A stretch of 64,000 nt of DNA from JAKALD01 sp963817785 (GTDB taxonomy: Bacteria; Pseudomonadota; Gammaproteobacteria; Burkholderiales; SG8-39), in assembly GCA_963817785.1 (NCBI GenBank), contig CAWFPL010000003.1:558001-622000 (forward strand), in the 5' to 3' direction. How positions within the stretch are numbered: position 1 is the first letter of the stretch; every line of letters begins with the position of its first letter. The position numbers were made by a program, and so were the translations under genes. Below, in pieces: positions 29,016-37,683 of this stretch. The notes beneath the pieces were generated by a model, which saw nothing but the letters and a program-made list of their open reading frames with translations, was not told where the DNA came from and ran no database searches.

Positions 29016-30251
29016 ATGGACTCCGCACGCATGAGCCCCGAGGAGCGGCGCGCCAGCGCGTCGCTCGCTTCACTGTTTGGCTTGAGGATGCTCGGGCTGT
29101 TCCTCATCCTCCCGGTGCTTTCCGTGGATGCGCACAAGCTGACGGGCGGGGGCAACCTGACCCTGGTTGGCCTCGCACTCGGCGCTTACGGCCTGACGCA
29201 GGCGTTCTTCCAGATCCCGTTCGGGATGGCTTCGGACCGGTTGGGGCGCAAGCCGATGATCGTGATCGGTCTGCTGCTGTTCGCTGCCGGAAGCTTCCTG
29301 GCCGGGTCTGCGCACAGTATCGTGGTCGTGATCCTGGGGCGCGCGCTGCAGGGCGCCGGCGCGGTCTCGTCGGTGGTGGTGGCGCTCACGGCGGATCTCA
29401 CTCGCGAGCAGCACCGCACCAAGGCGATGGCGATGATTGGCAGCACCATCGGCTTTGCGTTCGCGCTGTCGCTGGTCGTCGCCCCGCTGCTGTACCGCTG
29501 GGTCGGTCTGAGCGGCATCTTCTACGCGACGGGGCTGCTGTCTTTTCTCGCGATCTGGGTGCTGTTTGCCGTGGTGCCGAAGGCGCCTGCTCGCCCCGCG
29601 CATGCCGAAGCCCCGGTGCGCGCCCGCGACCTGCCTTCCCTGGTCGGACAGCCGGAACTGCTGCGGCTCAATCTCGGCATCTTCGTGCTGCACGTGTCGC
29701 AGATGGCGATGTTCGTCGTCGTGCCGCCGCTGCTGGTAGACGCGGGACTGGCGCTGTCCTCGCATTGGGAGTTTTACCTCCCGGTCGTGCTGGTATCGTT
29801 CGTGTTCATGGTGCCGGCGGTTTTCTATGCCGATCGGCGCAACCACCACAAGACGGTACTGCTGGCCACTGTGGTGCTGCTCGCCATCGTCGAGGCTGGG
29901 CTGGCGCTGGCGCCCGACCGGATCATGCCGCTGGCCGGCCTGATGGTCGCCTTTTTCGTCGCTTTCAACGTGCTCGAGGCGCTGCTGCCCTCGCTGGTCT
30001 CGCGCATCGCACCGGCGCGCGCGCGCGGCACGGCGATCGCGGTGTACAACACGACGCAGACTCTGGGCCTGTTCGTGGGCGGCCTGCTCGGCGGCTGGCT
30101 CGCTAAGTACCATGGCAGCGCGGCGGTGTTCAGTACCTGCGCGGCGCTGGCGGTGGTGTGGCTGCTGACTGCCGCCGGGATGCGCCCGCTCGCGCCCAAG
30201 CGCGTCAACGAGTTGGCCAAGTCCGACGTTTCCCACTCAGGCGGGAGTTGA
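29016..30251 (+). CDS. MFS transporter (drug-efflux-like)
   Basis: A 411-residue carrier of the major facilitator superfamily with about 12 helices. The motif-A loop after helix 2 is GMASDRLGRKPMI near residue 67. Motif-C-like glycine-rich helix 5 follows the ALTADLTREQ segment. The position between uvrA and ssb is a conserved arrangement in betaproteobacteria as recalled. The start is ATG at 29016, with ATG at 29031 an alternative. Substrate unknown. Confidence 0.88.
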   Translation: MDSARMSPEERRASASLASLFGLRMLGLFLILPVLSVDAHKLTGGGNLTLVGLALGAYGLTQAFFQIPFGMASDRLGRKPMIVIGLLLFAAGSFLAGSAHSIVVVILGRALQGAGAVSSVVVALTADLTREQHRTKAMAMIGSTIGFAFALSLVVAPLLYRWVGLSGIFYATGLLSFLAIWVLFAVVPKAPARPAHAEAPVRARDLPSLVGQPELLRLNLGIFVLHVSQMAMFVVVPPLLVDAGLALSSHWEFYLPVVLVSFVFMVPAVFYADRRNHHKTVLLATVVLLAIVEAGLALAPDRIMPLAGLMVAFFVAFNVLEALLPSLVSRIAPARARGTAIAVYNTTQTLGLFVGGLLGGWLAKYHGSAAVFSTCAALAVVWLLTAAGMRPLAPKRVNELAKSDVSHSGGS

Positions 30252-30317
30252 TTTTGTCCGACGTGCCGCGCTGGGGGGCAGAGCAGCGCGCGAAAACCGG
30301 TGACGGGGGAGGCTTAG

Positions 30318-30785
30318 ATGGCTTCGGTAAACAAGGTAATTCTGGTCGGGAACCTCGGACGCGATCCCGAGACACGCTACATGCCGGATGGTGCGGCCAT
30401 CACCAACGCCTCGCTGGCCACCACCTACGGGTGGACGGACAAGGCGAGCGGCGAGAAGAAGGAGGAAACGGAGTGGCACCGCATCGTGTTTCGCGGCCGC
30501 TTGGCCGAGATCGCGGGTGAGTACCTGAAGAAGGGCTCGCAGGTGTACGTCGAGGGGCGGCTGCGAACGCGCAAGTGGCAGGACAAGGAGGGCCACGACC
30601 GCTACACGACCGAAATCGTGGCGGACGCGATGCAGATGCTTGGCTCGCGCGCGGGCGCGGGGGAGCCGCGCGGTGAGTCCGCCGGCGCGGAACCGCGCAG
30701 CGAGCCGCGCGCCGAGGCCAAGGCCGCGCCGGCCAAGAAGCCGGCCGGCAAGTTCGACGACATGGAAGACGATATTCCCTTCTGA
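30318..30785 (+). CDS. ssb: Single-stranded DNA-binding protein
   Basis: A 155-residue SSB. The OB fold occupies about residues 1-108, with NKVILVGNLGRDPE at the start and EWHRIVFRGRLAEIA in the core. A disordered Ala/Pro/Glu linker follows, then the acidic tip DDIPF that binds partner proteins. Length and layout fit the family. It follows the MFS gene by 66 bp. Confidence 0.95.
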   Translation: MASVNKVILVGNLGRDPETRYMPDGAAITNASLATTYGWTDKASGEKKEETEWHRIVFRGRLAEIAGEYLKKGSQVYVEGRLRTRKWQDKEGHDRYTTEIVADAMQMLGSRAGAGEPRGESAGAEPRSEPRAEAKAAPAKKPAGKFDDMEDDIPF

Positions 30786-30857
30786 TTCACGCACGTCGTC
30801 GGGCGCTTGAAAGCCGGCTTTTCGCCCCAAAATCAGCGTACTAGGCGGCTTATACGG

Positions 30858-30863
30858 TATAAT
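30858..30863 (+). promoter_or_regulatory. Possible -10 element for the fmdB-aspS block
   Basis: A perfect TATAAT lies 33 bp upstream of the fmdB-like ATG. The -35 region is not consensus-like. Confidence 0.4.
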
Positions 30864-30895
30864 CTTTCGAATTCAGGCGGTTAGGGAGCGTCGCG

Positions 30896-31222
30896 ATGCC
30901 CATTTACGAATATCGTTGCTCGGATTGCGGCTTTCAGAACGAATACCTGCAGAAGCTCTCCGAGCCCCCGATGACCGTGTGCCCGTCATGCGGCAAGACG
31001 AGCTTCCGGAAGCTGCTCAGCGCCGCTGGTTTCCAGCTCAAGGGCAGCGGCTGGTACGCCACGGATTTCAAGCATAGCGGCACCAAGGCGGCGCCTTCCG
31101 GCGAGGCGAAGCACGAAGGCAAGCCTGAGGCGAAATCCGAGGCCAAACCCGAAAGCAAACCCGAAACCAAGAGCGAGGCGGCTCCCGCGTGCGGGCAAGG
31201 AGCCTGCCCGGCGTGCAGTTGA
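30896..31222 (+). CDS. FmdB-family zinc-ribbon protein
   Basis: A 108-residue protein. The N-terminal zinc ribbon MPIYEYRCSDCG ... CPSCG covers about residues 1-40 and is the PF09723 putative regulatory domain. It is followed by a Lys/Glu/Ser/Pro repeat (KPEAKSE, KPESKPE) at about residues 74-96 and a C-terminal CGQGACPACS. Its function is not established; it is commonly linked to aspS in this group. Confidence 0.88.
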   Translation: MPIYEYRCSDCGFQNEYLQKLSEPPMTVCPSCGKTSFRKLLSAAGFQLKGSGWYATDFKHSGTKAAPSGEAKHEGKPEAKSEAKPESKPETKSEAAPACGQGACPACS

Positions 31223-31264
31223 GCGCGCCGCACCGCGCGGCTTCCAGCCTGTCACCACAACAGC

Positions 31265-31300
31265 GCCCGGCGGGCCGACCCGCGCCGGGCTTTTTTGTTT
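31265..31300 (+). terminator. Intrinsic terminator after the fmdB-like gene
   Basis: A GC stem with 8-base arms at 31265-31272 and 31283-31290 is followed by six T residues, a G and three more T. It would end transcripts of the fmdB-like gene or attenuate entry into the DUF502 gene, whose reading frame begins inside the T tract. Confidence 0.75.
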
Positions 31301-31940
31301 GTCGAGCGCCTTGAAGAAGTACTTCATCGCCGGGCTGCTGATCTGGATCCCAGTGGTCATCACGATCTGGGTGCTGCGGCTCATCGTCGACACGCTGGAC
31401 CAGAGCATGCTGCTGCTGCCCGAGCGGTGGCGGCCGGAGGCGGTGTTCGGCGTCCACATCCCGGGCCTCGGCGCGCTGCTTACCCTGGTCATCGTGTTCG
31501 TCACCGGGGTGCTCGCCGCCAACTTCATCGGCGAGCGCCTGGTGAGGCTGTGGAACGGCATCCTGAAGCGCATTCCGGTGGTCAACTCGATCTACTCGAG
31601 CGTCAAACAGGTCTCGGACACGCTGTTCTCCTCGGGCGGCCAGGCGTTCCGCAAGGCGCTGCTCGTGCAGTGGCCACGCGAGGGCTTGTGGACGATCGCG
31701 TTCCTCACCGGCATCCCGGGGGGCGACGTCGCCAATCACCTGCAGGGCGATTTCCTGAGCGTCTACGTACCGACGACGCCGAACCCCACCGGGGGCTACT
31801 TCGTCGTCGTCGCGCGTAAGGACGTCATCGAGCTCGACATGAGCGTGGACGAGGCGCTCAAGTACATCATCTCCATGGGCGTGGTCGCGCCCGGGCCGAA
31901 CGGCAAGCCGCGCCTCGGCGCGCATCGCCGTGGCCCCTGA
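31299..31940 (+). CDS. DUF502 family membrane protein
   Basis: A 213-residue protein of the DUF502 family, function unknown. Two membrane helices (FIAGLLIWIPVVITIWVL and the ALLTLVIVFVTGVLAANF region) are followed by a soluble domain with IPVVNSIYSSVKQVSDTLF and VPTTPNPTGGYFVVV, all typical. The start is uncertain: TTG at 31299 lies in the terminator T tract, while TTG at 31311 gives LKKYFIAGLL. The 3' end is 13 bp before aspS. Confidence 0.85.
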   Translation: MSSALKKYFIAGLLIWIPVVITIWVLRLIVDTLDQSMLLLPERWRPEAVFGVHIPGLGALLTLVIVFVTGVLAANFIGERLVRLWNGILKRIPVVNSIYSSVKQVSDTLFSSGGQAFRKALLVQWPREGLWTIAFLTGIPGGDVANHLQGDFLSVYVPTTPNPTGGYFVVVARKDVIELDMSVDEALKYIISMGVVAPGPNGKPRLGAHRRGP

Positions 31941-31953
31941 ACCGGGAACCTTC

Positions 31954-33726
31954 ATGCGTACGCACTACTGCGGCGAGCTGTCCGCCGCCTTGATCGGCCA
32001 GACCGTGACGCTGTGCGGCTGGGCGCACCGCCGGCGCGACCACGGCGGGGTGATCTTCATCGACCTGCGCGACCGCGAGGGGCTGGCGCAGGTCGTCTGC
32101 GACCCCGACCGGCCCGATGCCTTCCAGGTCGCCGACCGGGTGCGCGGCGAATACGTGTTGCGGGTCAGCGGCAAGGTGCGTCGCCGTCCCGAGGGCACGA
32201 CCAACCCCAACCTGCGCTCGGGCGAGGTCGAGGTGCTGGCGCACGAGGTGGAGGTGCTCAACCCCTCGGCGACGCCGCCCTTCCAGCTCGACGACGAGAA
32301 CCTGTCCGAAACGACGCGGCTCACCCACCGGGTGCTCGACCTGCGCCGCGAGCCGATGCAGCGCAACCTGCGGCTGCGCTATCGCGTTGCAATGGCGCTG
32401 CGCGGCTACCTCGACGAGCACGGCTTCATCGACATCGAGACGCCGATGCTCACGCGCTCGACGCCCGAAGGCGCGCGCGACTACCTGGTCCCCTCGCGGG
32501 TGCATCCGGGCGAGTTCTACGCGCTGCCGCAGTCGCCGCAGCTATTCAAGCAGCTGCTGATGGTGGCCGGCTTCGACCGCTACTACCAGATCGTGCGCTG
32601 CTTCCGCGACGAGGACCTGCGCGCCGACCGCCAGCCGGAATTCACCCAGGTCGACATCGAGACCTCGTTTCTCGACGAGCGCGCCATCCAGCAGCTCACG
32701 GAGGGCATGATCCGCTCGGTGTTCGCCGAGGTGCTCGGCGAAGAGCTGCCCGATCCTTTCCCGCGCCTGAGCTACGCCGAGGCGATGTCGCGCTTCGGCT
32801 CGGACAAGCCGGACCTGCGCGTGCCGCTCGAGCTGACCGAGCTCACCGACCTGATGAAAACGGTCGAATTCAAGGTGTTCCGCTCCGCCGCCGAGCTGCC
32901 CGGCGGGCGCGTCGCGGCACTGCGCGTGCCGAAGGCCGATCTCACGCGCAAGGAGATCGACGATTACACCCAGTTCGCCGCCATCTACGGCGCCAAGGGT
33001 CTCGCCTACATCAAGGTCAACGACCGCAGCAAGCTGCCAGAGGGCCTGCAGTCGCCGATCGTCAAGTTCCTGTCGAACGAGACGCTCGCTGCGATCCTCG
33101 AGCGCGCGGGCGCCGAGGACGGCGACCTGATCTTCTTCGGCGCCGACCGGGCGAAGGTCGTGAACGATGCGCTCGGCGCGCTGCGCGTGCGCATCGGTCA
33201 TGACAAGGGCTACGCGGCGGCGGGCTGGCGGCCGATATGGGTCGTCGATTTCCCGATGTTCGAGTGGGACGAGGGCGAGAAGCGCTGGGGCGCGATGCAC
33301 CACCCGTTTACCGCGCCGAAGGACGGCCACGAGGACCTGCTGCAATCCGACCCGGGACGGGCGCTGTCCAAGGGCTACGACATGGTGCTCAACGGATCGG
33401 AAATCGGCGGCGGCTCGATCAGGATCCATCGCGCCGACGTGCAGGCCAAGGTGTTCCGGGCGCTCGGCATTTCCGACACCGAGGCGCGCGCCAAGTTCGG
33501 CTTCCTGCTCGACAACCTGCAGTACGGGGCGCCGCCGCACGGCGGGATCGCCTTCGGCCTGGACCGCCTCGTCGCCATGATGGCGGGTGCCGAGTCGATC
33601 CGCGACGTAATCGCCTTCCCGAAGACGCAGCGCGCGCAGTGCCTGCTGACGCAGGCGCCGAGCCCGGTCGACGAGAAGCAGCTGCGCGAGCTCGGGCTGA
33701 GGCTGCGCGAAATCCCCAAGGCATGA
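31954..33726 (+). CDS. aspS: Aspartyl-tRNA synthetase
   Basis: A 590-residue class II synthetase that charges tRNA-Asp (or both tRNA-Asp and tRNA-Asn). The N-terminal OB fold (residues 1-105) has VTLCGWAHRRRDHGGVIFID split over two strands. The catalytic core has motif 2 RCFRDEDLRADRQPEFTQ near 220, the bacterial insertion domain, and motif 3 GIAFGLDRL near 537. The start is ATG at 31954 (MRTHYCGEL); the GTG at 31930 would overlap the DUF502 gene. Confidence 0.95.
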   Translation: MRTHYCGELSAALIGQTVTLCGWAHRRRDHGGVIFIDLRDREGLAQVVCDPDRPDAFQVADRVRGEYVLRVSGKVRRRPEGTTNPNLRSGEVEVLAHEVEVLNPSATPPFQLDDENLSETTRLTHRVLDLRREPMQRNLRLRYRVAMALRGYLDEHGFIDIETPMLTRSTPEGARDYLVPSRVHPGEFYALPQSPQLFKQLLMVAGFDRYYQIVRCFRDEDLRADRQPEFTQVDIETSFLDERAIQQLTEGMIRSVFAEVLGEELPDPFPRLSYAEAMSRFGSDKPDLRVPLELTELTDLMKTVEFKVFRSAAELPGGRVAALRVPKADLTRKEIDDYTQFAAIYGAKGLAYIKVNDRSKLPEGLQSPIVKFLSNETLAAILERAGAEDGDLIFFGADRAKVVNDALGALRVRIGHDKGYAAAGWRPIWVVDFPMFEWDEGEKRWGAMHHPFTAPKDGHEDLLQSDPGRALSKGYDMVLNGSEIGGGSIRIHRADVQAKVFRALGISDTEARAKFGFLLDNLQYGAPPHGGIAFGLDRLVAMMAGAESIRDVIAFPKTQRAQCLLTQAPSPVDEKQLRELGLRLREIPKA

Positions 33727-33748
33727 CCCGGCTCGGGCAACGAGCGCC

Positions 33749-34204
33749 GTGGGCTACAAGCTGCCGGTATCGGTCCTGGTGGTGATCCACACGCCGGCGC
33801 TCGAGGTGCTGCTGCTCGAGCGTGCCGCGCGCCCCGGCTTCTGGCAATCCGTGACCGGCTCGCTCGATGCGCCGGACGAGCCGCTCGAGCACGCGGCGCT
33901 GCGCGAGGTGCAGGAAGAAACGGGGATGGCCGCCGCCGGCGGGCGCCTGCGGCGCTGGAACGTGACCAACACCTTCGAAATCTACGCGCAGTGGCGCAGC
34001 CGCTACGCGCCCGGCACGACCCGCAACACCGAGCACGTGTTCAGCTTCGAGGTTCCCGCCCCGCGCGCGGTCGTGCTGGCTCCCGATGAACACGTTGCTT
34101 ACGTCTGGCTGCCGTGGGTCGAGGCGGCCGCGCGCTGCTTCTCCTGGACCAACCGCGATGCGATCCGCATGGTTGCGCAGCGCTCGCCCGGCACGGGGGC
34201 ATAA
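33749..34204 (+). CDS. nudB: Dihydroneopterin triphosphate diphosphatase (Nudix)
   Basis: A 151-residue Nudix hydrolase that removes pyrophosphate from dihydroneopterin triphosphate in folate synthesis. The Nudix box begins GSLDAPDEP and ends REVQEETGM (about residues 36-59), with all Glu residues present. The opening VSVLVVIHT and FWQSVTGS match NudB. The start is GTG at 33749. Its position after aspS is the usual one. Confidence 0.88.
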   Translation: MGYKLPVSVLVVIHTPALEVLLLERAARPGFWQSVTGSLDAPDEPLEHAALREVQEETGMAAAGGRLRRWNVTNTFEIYAQWRSRYAPGTTRNTEHVFSFEVPAPRAVVLAPDEHVAYVWLPWVEAAARCFSWTNRDAIRMVAQRSPGTGA

Positions 34205-34214
34205 GATAAGGCTC

Positions 34215-34298
34215 GTGTTCTGGGGCGGTGCAATCGCCGTCGCTGGCGGGTTGCTCGGCGGCATTTTCTGGCCGTCGCTCTCGGCTCGCGCTCTCTAG
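34215..34298 (+). CDS. Possible 27-residue single-helix membrane peptide
   Basis: In the 237-bp gap between nudB and the next gene, a GTG start with AAGG 4 bp upstream opens a 27-codon frame. It encodes FWGGAIAVAGGLLGGIF followed by WPSLSARAL. The peptide would be one transmembrane helix with a Gly-rich face. There is no homologue known to me; chance cannot be excluded. Confidence 0.2.
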   Translation: MFWGGAIAVAGGLLGGIFWPSLSARAL

Positions 34299-34441
34299 GG
34301 CCGCACCCGTGGCTTCCAGCGGCCGGCGTGCTAACGTTGCGCCGTGATCCGTGAGCCAAGCACCCTGGCAGATTGGCGCATTGCGACGATGCCGCTAGAT
34401 TCGAGACACGCCTCGCGTGCGGCGCGAACCGAAGCTTGCAC

Positions 34442-35209
34442 ATGATCGAGCAGCTGCGCGTCGCGACGCTCAACATCCACAAGGGCCTGTCGCAGTTCAA
34501 CCGCCGCATGGTGGTGCACGAGCTGCGCGAGGGGCTGCGCCTGCTCGATCCGGACCTGGTATTCCTGCAGGAGGTGCAGGGGCTCAACGAGCGCAACGCG
34601 CTGCGCTTCGCCACCTGGCCGCACGCGCCGCAGCACGAATACCTCGCCGAGGAGCGCTGGCAGCACGCCTACGGCCGCAATGCGGTCTACGAGCACGGCC
34701 ACCACGGCAACGCCATCCTGTCGCGTTTTCCCATCGTTTCGGTCGAGAACGAGGACGTCTCCAACCATCGCTACGAGCGGCGCGGTCTGTTGCATTGCGT
34801 AGTGGCGGTGCCGGGGTGGCGCCGCCACCTGCATTGCCTGTGCGTACACCTGTCGCTGCACGAGCGCGGGCGGCGCAGGCAGCTGGACGCGATCGCGGTG
34901 CGCCTTGAGGCGCTCGCCGCACAGGATCTGCCGATCGTGGTGGCGGGGGACTTCAACGACTGGCGCCATCGGGCGACGCGCATCCTCGAGGCGCGCCTCG
35001 GCATGACCGAGGTCGCGGTGGTGCAGCACGGCCGTGCCGCGCGCACTTATCCTAGCGTGCTCCCGATGCTGCGACTGGACCGCATCTACGTGCGCGGCTT
35101 CGAGGTCCTCGCCTCGCGCGTGCACCACGGAGCGCCCTGGTCGCTGCTTTCGGATCATCTGGCACTGAGCGCGGAACTGAAGCGCGGCGCTCGCGCTCGG
35201 GCAGCCTGA
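34442..35209 (+). CDS. Endonuclease/exonuclease/phosphatase family protein
   Basis: A 255-residue metal-dependent phosphoesterase. Visible active-site motifs are LNIHKG near residue 9, LQEVQG near 43 (metal Glu), VVAGDFNDW near 168 and the terminal SDHLAL with its catalytic Asp-His. It lies next to the clsB-type gene, as in many proteobacteria where this protein accompanies cardiolipin synthase. The start is ATG at 34442; a TTG at 34373 would add a poorly conserved 23 residues. Confidence 0.87.
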   Translation: MIEQLRVATLNIHKGLSQFNRRMVVHELREGLRLLDPDLVFLQEVQGLNERNALRFATWPHAPQHEYLAEERWQHAYGRNAVYEHGHHGNAILSRFPIVSVENEDVSNHRYERRGLLHCVVAVPGWRRHLHCLCVHLSLHERGRRRQLDAIAVRLEALAAQDLPIVVAGDFNDWRHRATRILEARLGMTEVAVVQHGRAARTYPSVLPMLRLDRIYVRGFEVLASRVHHGAPWSLLSDHLALSAELKRGARARAA

Positions 35210-35213
35210 CGCA

Positions 35214-36395
35214 ATGCAATACGTCGGCGGCAACCGCCTGACGCTGCTGCGCAATGGCCAACACTACTTCCCCGCTCTCATCGCGGCGCTCGATGCGGCG
35301 CGCACCGAGGTGTTCCTCGAGAGCTACATTTTCGCCGACGACGAGACCGGCAGCCTGGTCTCCGATGCCCTGGCACGCGCGGCCGCGCGCGGCGTGGCGG
35401 CACACCTGCTGCTCGACGGCTTCGGGGCGCGCACTTTTGCGCCGCGCTTCCGCAGCATGCTTGCGGGCGCGGGCGCGCAGGTGCTGATGTTCCGGCCGGA
35501 GCTCAGCCGCTGGCGCCTGAGCCGCAGCCGGCTGCGCCGCATGCACCGCAAGCTCGCCTGCATCGACGCCTCCTGCGCCTTCGTCGGCGGAATCAACGTC
35601 ATCGACGACTACGATACGCCGCACCAGACGCCGCCGCGCTACGACTACGCGGTGCAGATCGAAGGCCCGCTTGCGCGCGAGGTACGCGCGCAAGCCGCTA
35701 GGCTCTGGGCGCGGGTGGCGTGGGTGGCGTTCGGCAAGCGCCTGCGCGGGCGCAACGCGCTGATGGGAACCAGCCGCACGGAGGTGCCCATGCGGGGCCA
35801 CGCGCACGGCGATGGTCAGCTCGCCGCGCTGCTGGTGCGCGACAACTTCCGCCACCGGCGCGACATCGAAGACGCGTACCTGGCGCTGATCGAAGGTGCG
35901 CGCGAGGAGGTCCTGATGGCCAACGCATACTTCTTTCCTGGACGCCGGTTCCGGCAGGCGCTGATTGCCGCCGCCGGGCGCGGCGTGCGCGTGGTGCTGC
36001 TGCTGCAAGGCCGCGTCGAGTACGTGCTGCTGCACTATGCCTCGCGCGCGCTGTACGGCGCGCTGCTCGACGCCGGGATCGAGATCCAGGAGTACCGGCG
36101 CAGCTTCCTGCACGCCAAGGTGGCGGTCTTCGACGCGCGCTGGGCGAGCGTCGGCTCCTCGAACATCGATCCGTTCAGTCTGCTGCTGGCGCGGGAGGCA
36201 AACCTGTTCGTGGACGACCGGGGCTTTGCGGCCGAGCTGCGCGAAAGCCTGATGGAAGCGATGCAGCGCGGCGCGCGGGCGGTGCCGCCGCAGAGCTGGA
36301 GACGCCAGCCGCTGTGGCGGCGGGTGCGCAATTGGATCGGCTACGGCCTGGCGCGGCTGCTGCTGAGCCTGAGCGGGGCTGATCGGGGCCACTAG
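35214..36395 (+). CDS. clsB: Cardiolipin synthase B (phospholipase D superfamily)
   Basis: A 393-residue membrane-associated enzyme that makes cardiolipin by phosphatidyl transfer. Two HKD motifs are intact: HRKLACIDASCAFVGGIN (about residues 109-126) and HAKVAVFDARWASVGSSN (about 301-318). There is no N-terminal transmembrane pair, which separates ClsB from ClsA. It follows the EEP-family gene by 4 bp and is likely co-translated. Confidence 0.92.
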   Translation: MQYVGGNRLTLLRNGQHYFPALIAALDAARTEVFLESYIFADDETGSLVSDALARAAARGVAAHLLLDGFGARTFAPRFRSMLAGAGAQVLMFRPELSRWRLSRSRLRRMHRKLACIDASCAFVGGINVIDDYDTPHQTPPRYDYAVQIEGPLAREVRAQAARLWARVAWVAFGKRLRGRNALMGTSRTEVPMRGHAHGDGQLAALLVRDNFRHRRDIEDAYLALIEGAREEVLMANAYFFPGRRFRQALIAAAGRGVRVVLLLQGRVEYVLLHYASRALYGALLDAGIEIQEYRRSFLHAKVAVFDARWASVGSSNIDPFSLLLAREANLFVDDRGFAAELRESLMEAMQRGARAVPPQSWRRQPLWRRVRNWIGYGLARLLLSLSGADRGH

Positions 36396-36455
36396 GCGGC
36401 CCCGAGCTCGTGCGGCCGCGGCCGAGGCTGTGCTCCGCCCGGACGGGTGCAGGGG

Positions 36456-37202
36456 TCAGGCGACGAGCCGCAGGCGTCCGTGCGCGAACGCGGGCACGAT
36501 CGGGAAGACGTCGAAGCGGCACGCGAACTCGACCTCGTGCTGCAGGCCGCGCACCGCCATCATGCGACCGACCCGGCAGTCGTGCAGCACGTCGGGCGCC
36601 GTCGCCTGGCGGTACAGGGCGCGCGCCGCCTTGGCGGCGTCCGACAGGTCGGCGCCGCTGCCGAGCAGGCCGGCGATGTGCTCGACCAGGTAGCCCGCGG
36701 CGTAGAAATCCTCGAGGTTGAAGTTGTTGCCAGAGCCGGCGCAAAGGAGCAGCACCGTGTCGCGCGGATGCCGCGCGACGATATGCTCGGCGAGCGCGCG
36801 CGCATTGAGCAGGGCGCCGCAGTACACGTGCGCCGCCGCCGCGGACTGCGTGACCGCTACGGTGCCGTTGGTGGTCGAGTAGATCAGCGTCTTGCCGCTC
36901 ACGCCGTGCCCGAGCAGCGCGAGCGGGGTCGGCTGCACGAATCCCGGTAGGGTTTGCGCGTACAGCTCACCGGAGAGCACGCAGGCGCCGGCGGGCTGCG
37001 CATTGCCCTGTGCGCGCGCCGCATCCTCGTCGGCGACCGGAATGACCTCGCGCGCGCCGTGCGCGAGCGCGGCCACCATGGTCGTGGTGGCGAACAGGAC
37101 GTCGAGCACCACGATCACCTTGCCGGGAACCCGTACCGTGTCCAGCTCCTCCTTCTTGGTGAGGACGTGGATCTTGTGACTCAGCTCGATGCGCGCGCTC
37201 AC
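36456..37202 (-). CDS. ComB-family (2-phosphosulfolactate phosphatase) protein with altered active site
   Basis: A 248-residue member of the ComB fold. Recognised features are VVLDVLFATTTMVAALAHGA near residues 31-50, LSGELYAQTLPGF near 96 and YSTTNGTVAV near 127. In the family as I recall it these read DVLRATTT and GERxG...GNSP. Here the Arg residues are Phe and Leu and GNSP is QPTP. The fold is likely kept but the phosphosulfolactate activity is doubtful. No coenzyme M synthesis partners are present. The start is GTG at 37202, 4 bp after the MaoC stop; it is the last gene of a three-gene operon. Confidence 0.75.
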   Translation of the reverse strand: MSARIELSHKIHVLTKKEELDTVRVPGKVIVVLDVLFATTTMVAALAHGAREVIPVADEDAARAQGNAQPAGACVLSGELYAQTLPGFVQPTPLALLGHGVSGKTLIYSTTNGTVAVTQSAAAAHVYCGALLNARALAEHIVARHPRDTVLLLCAGSGNNFNLEDFYAAGYLVEHIAGLLGSGADLSDAAKAARALYRQATAPDVLHDCRVGRMMAVRGLQHEVEFACRFDVFPIVPAFAHGRLRLVA

Positions 37203-37206
37203 GGCA

Positions 37207-37671
37207 TCACTTCGGCCGGCGCCCGAACATGCCCCAGCCTTCCATTGTCAGCACCACCTCGCCGTCCTGGTTCACCGCATCCCAGCGCGACTTGACCAGC
37301 CCCGCCTCCGGGCGGCTCCTCGAGGCGCGCGCCTCGAGCACGTGCCGCCGGTAGGTGAGGGTATCGCCGGGGCGCACCGGCTTGAGCCAGCGGATGTTGT
37401 CCACGCCCGGCGATCCCATGCTCACGGTGTGATTGATGTAGGTCTCGCACATCAGGCGCATGCCGATGGCGCAGGTGTGCCAGCCGCTCGCGATCAGGCC
37501 GCCGTAGAAGGAGTTCTGCGCGGCGGCGGGATCGGTGTGCAACGGCTGCGGGTCGTACTGGCGCGCGAAGGCGACGATATCGGGCTCGGTGAAGGTGTAG
37601 CGGCCCATCTCCACGATTTCACCGACCTTGAAGTCTTCCCACCACAGGTCGGGTTGCGTTCCCGCGTCCAT
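37207..37671 (-). CDS. MaoC-family dehydratase
   Basis: A 154-residue hotdog-fold protein of the (R)-specific enoyl-CoA hydratase group. The catalytic region is FARQYDPQPLHTDPAAA (about residues 35-51), with the Asp-His dyad, followed by GLIASGWHTCA. It would hydrate or dehydrate an acyl-CoA or acyl-carrier thioester. It is 12 bp downstream of the ligase-hydrolase fusion gene and 4 bp upstream of the ComB-family gene. Confidence 0.88.
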   Translation of the reverse strand: MDAGTQPDLWWEDFKVGEIVEMGRYTFTEPDIVAFARQYDPQPLHTDPAAAQNSFYGGLIASGWHTCAIGMRLMCETYINHTVSMGSPGVDNIRWLKPVRPGDTLTYRRHVLEARASRSRPEAGLVKSRWDAVNQDGEVVLTMEGWGMFGRRPK

Positions 37672-37683
37672 GCGGCTTGCTCC

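Noticed and set aside
30810..30821. 12-bp palindrome after ssb
   Set aside because: As RNA it gives only a 4-bp stem with a 4-nt loop and no proper T run, too weak for a terminator.
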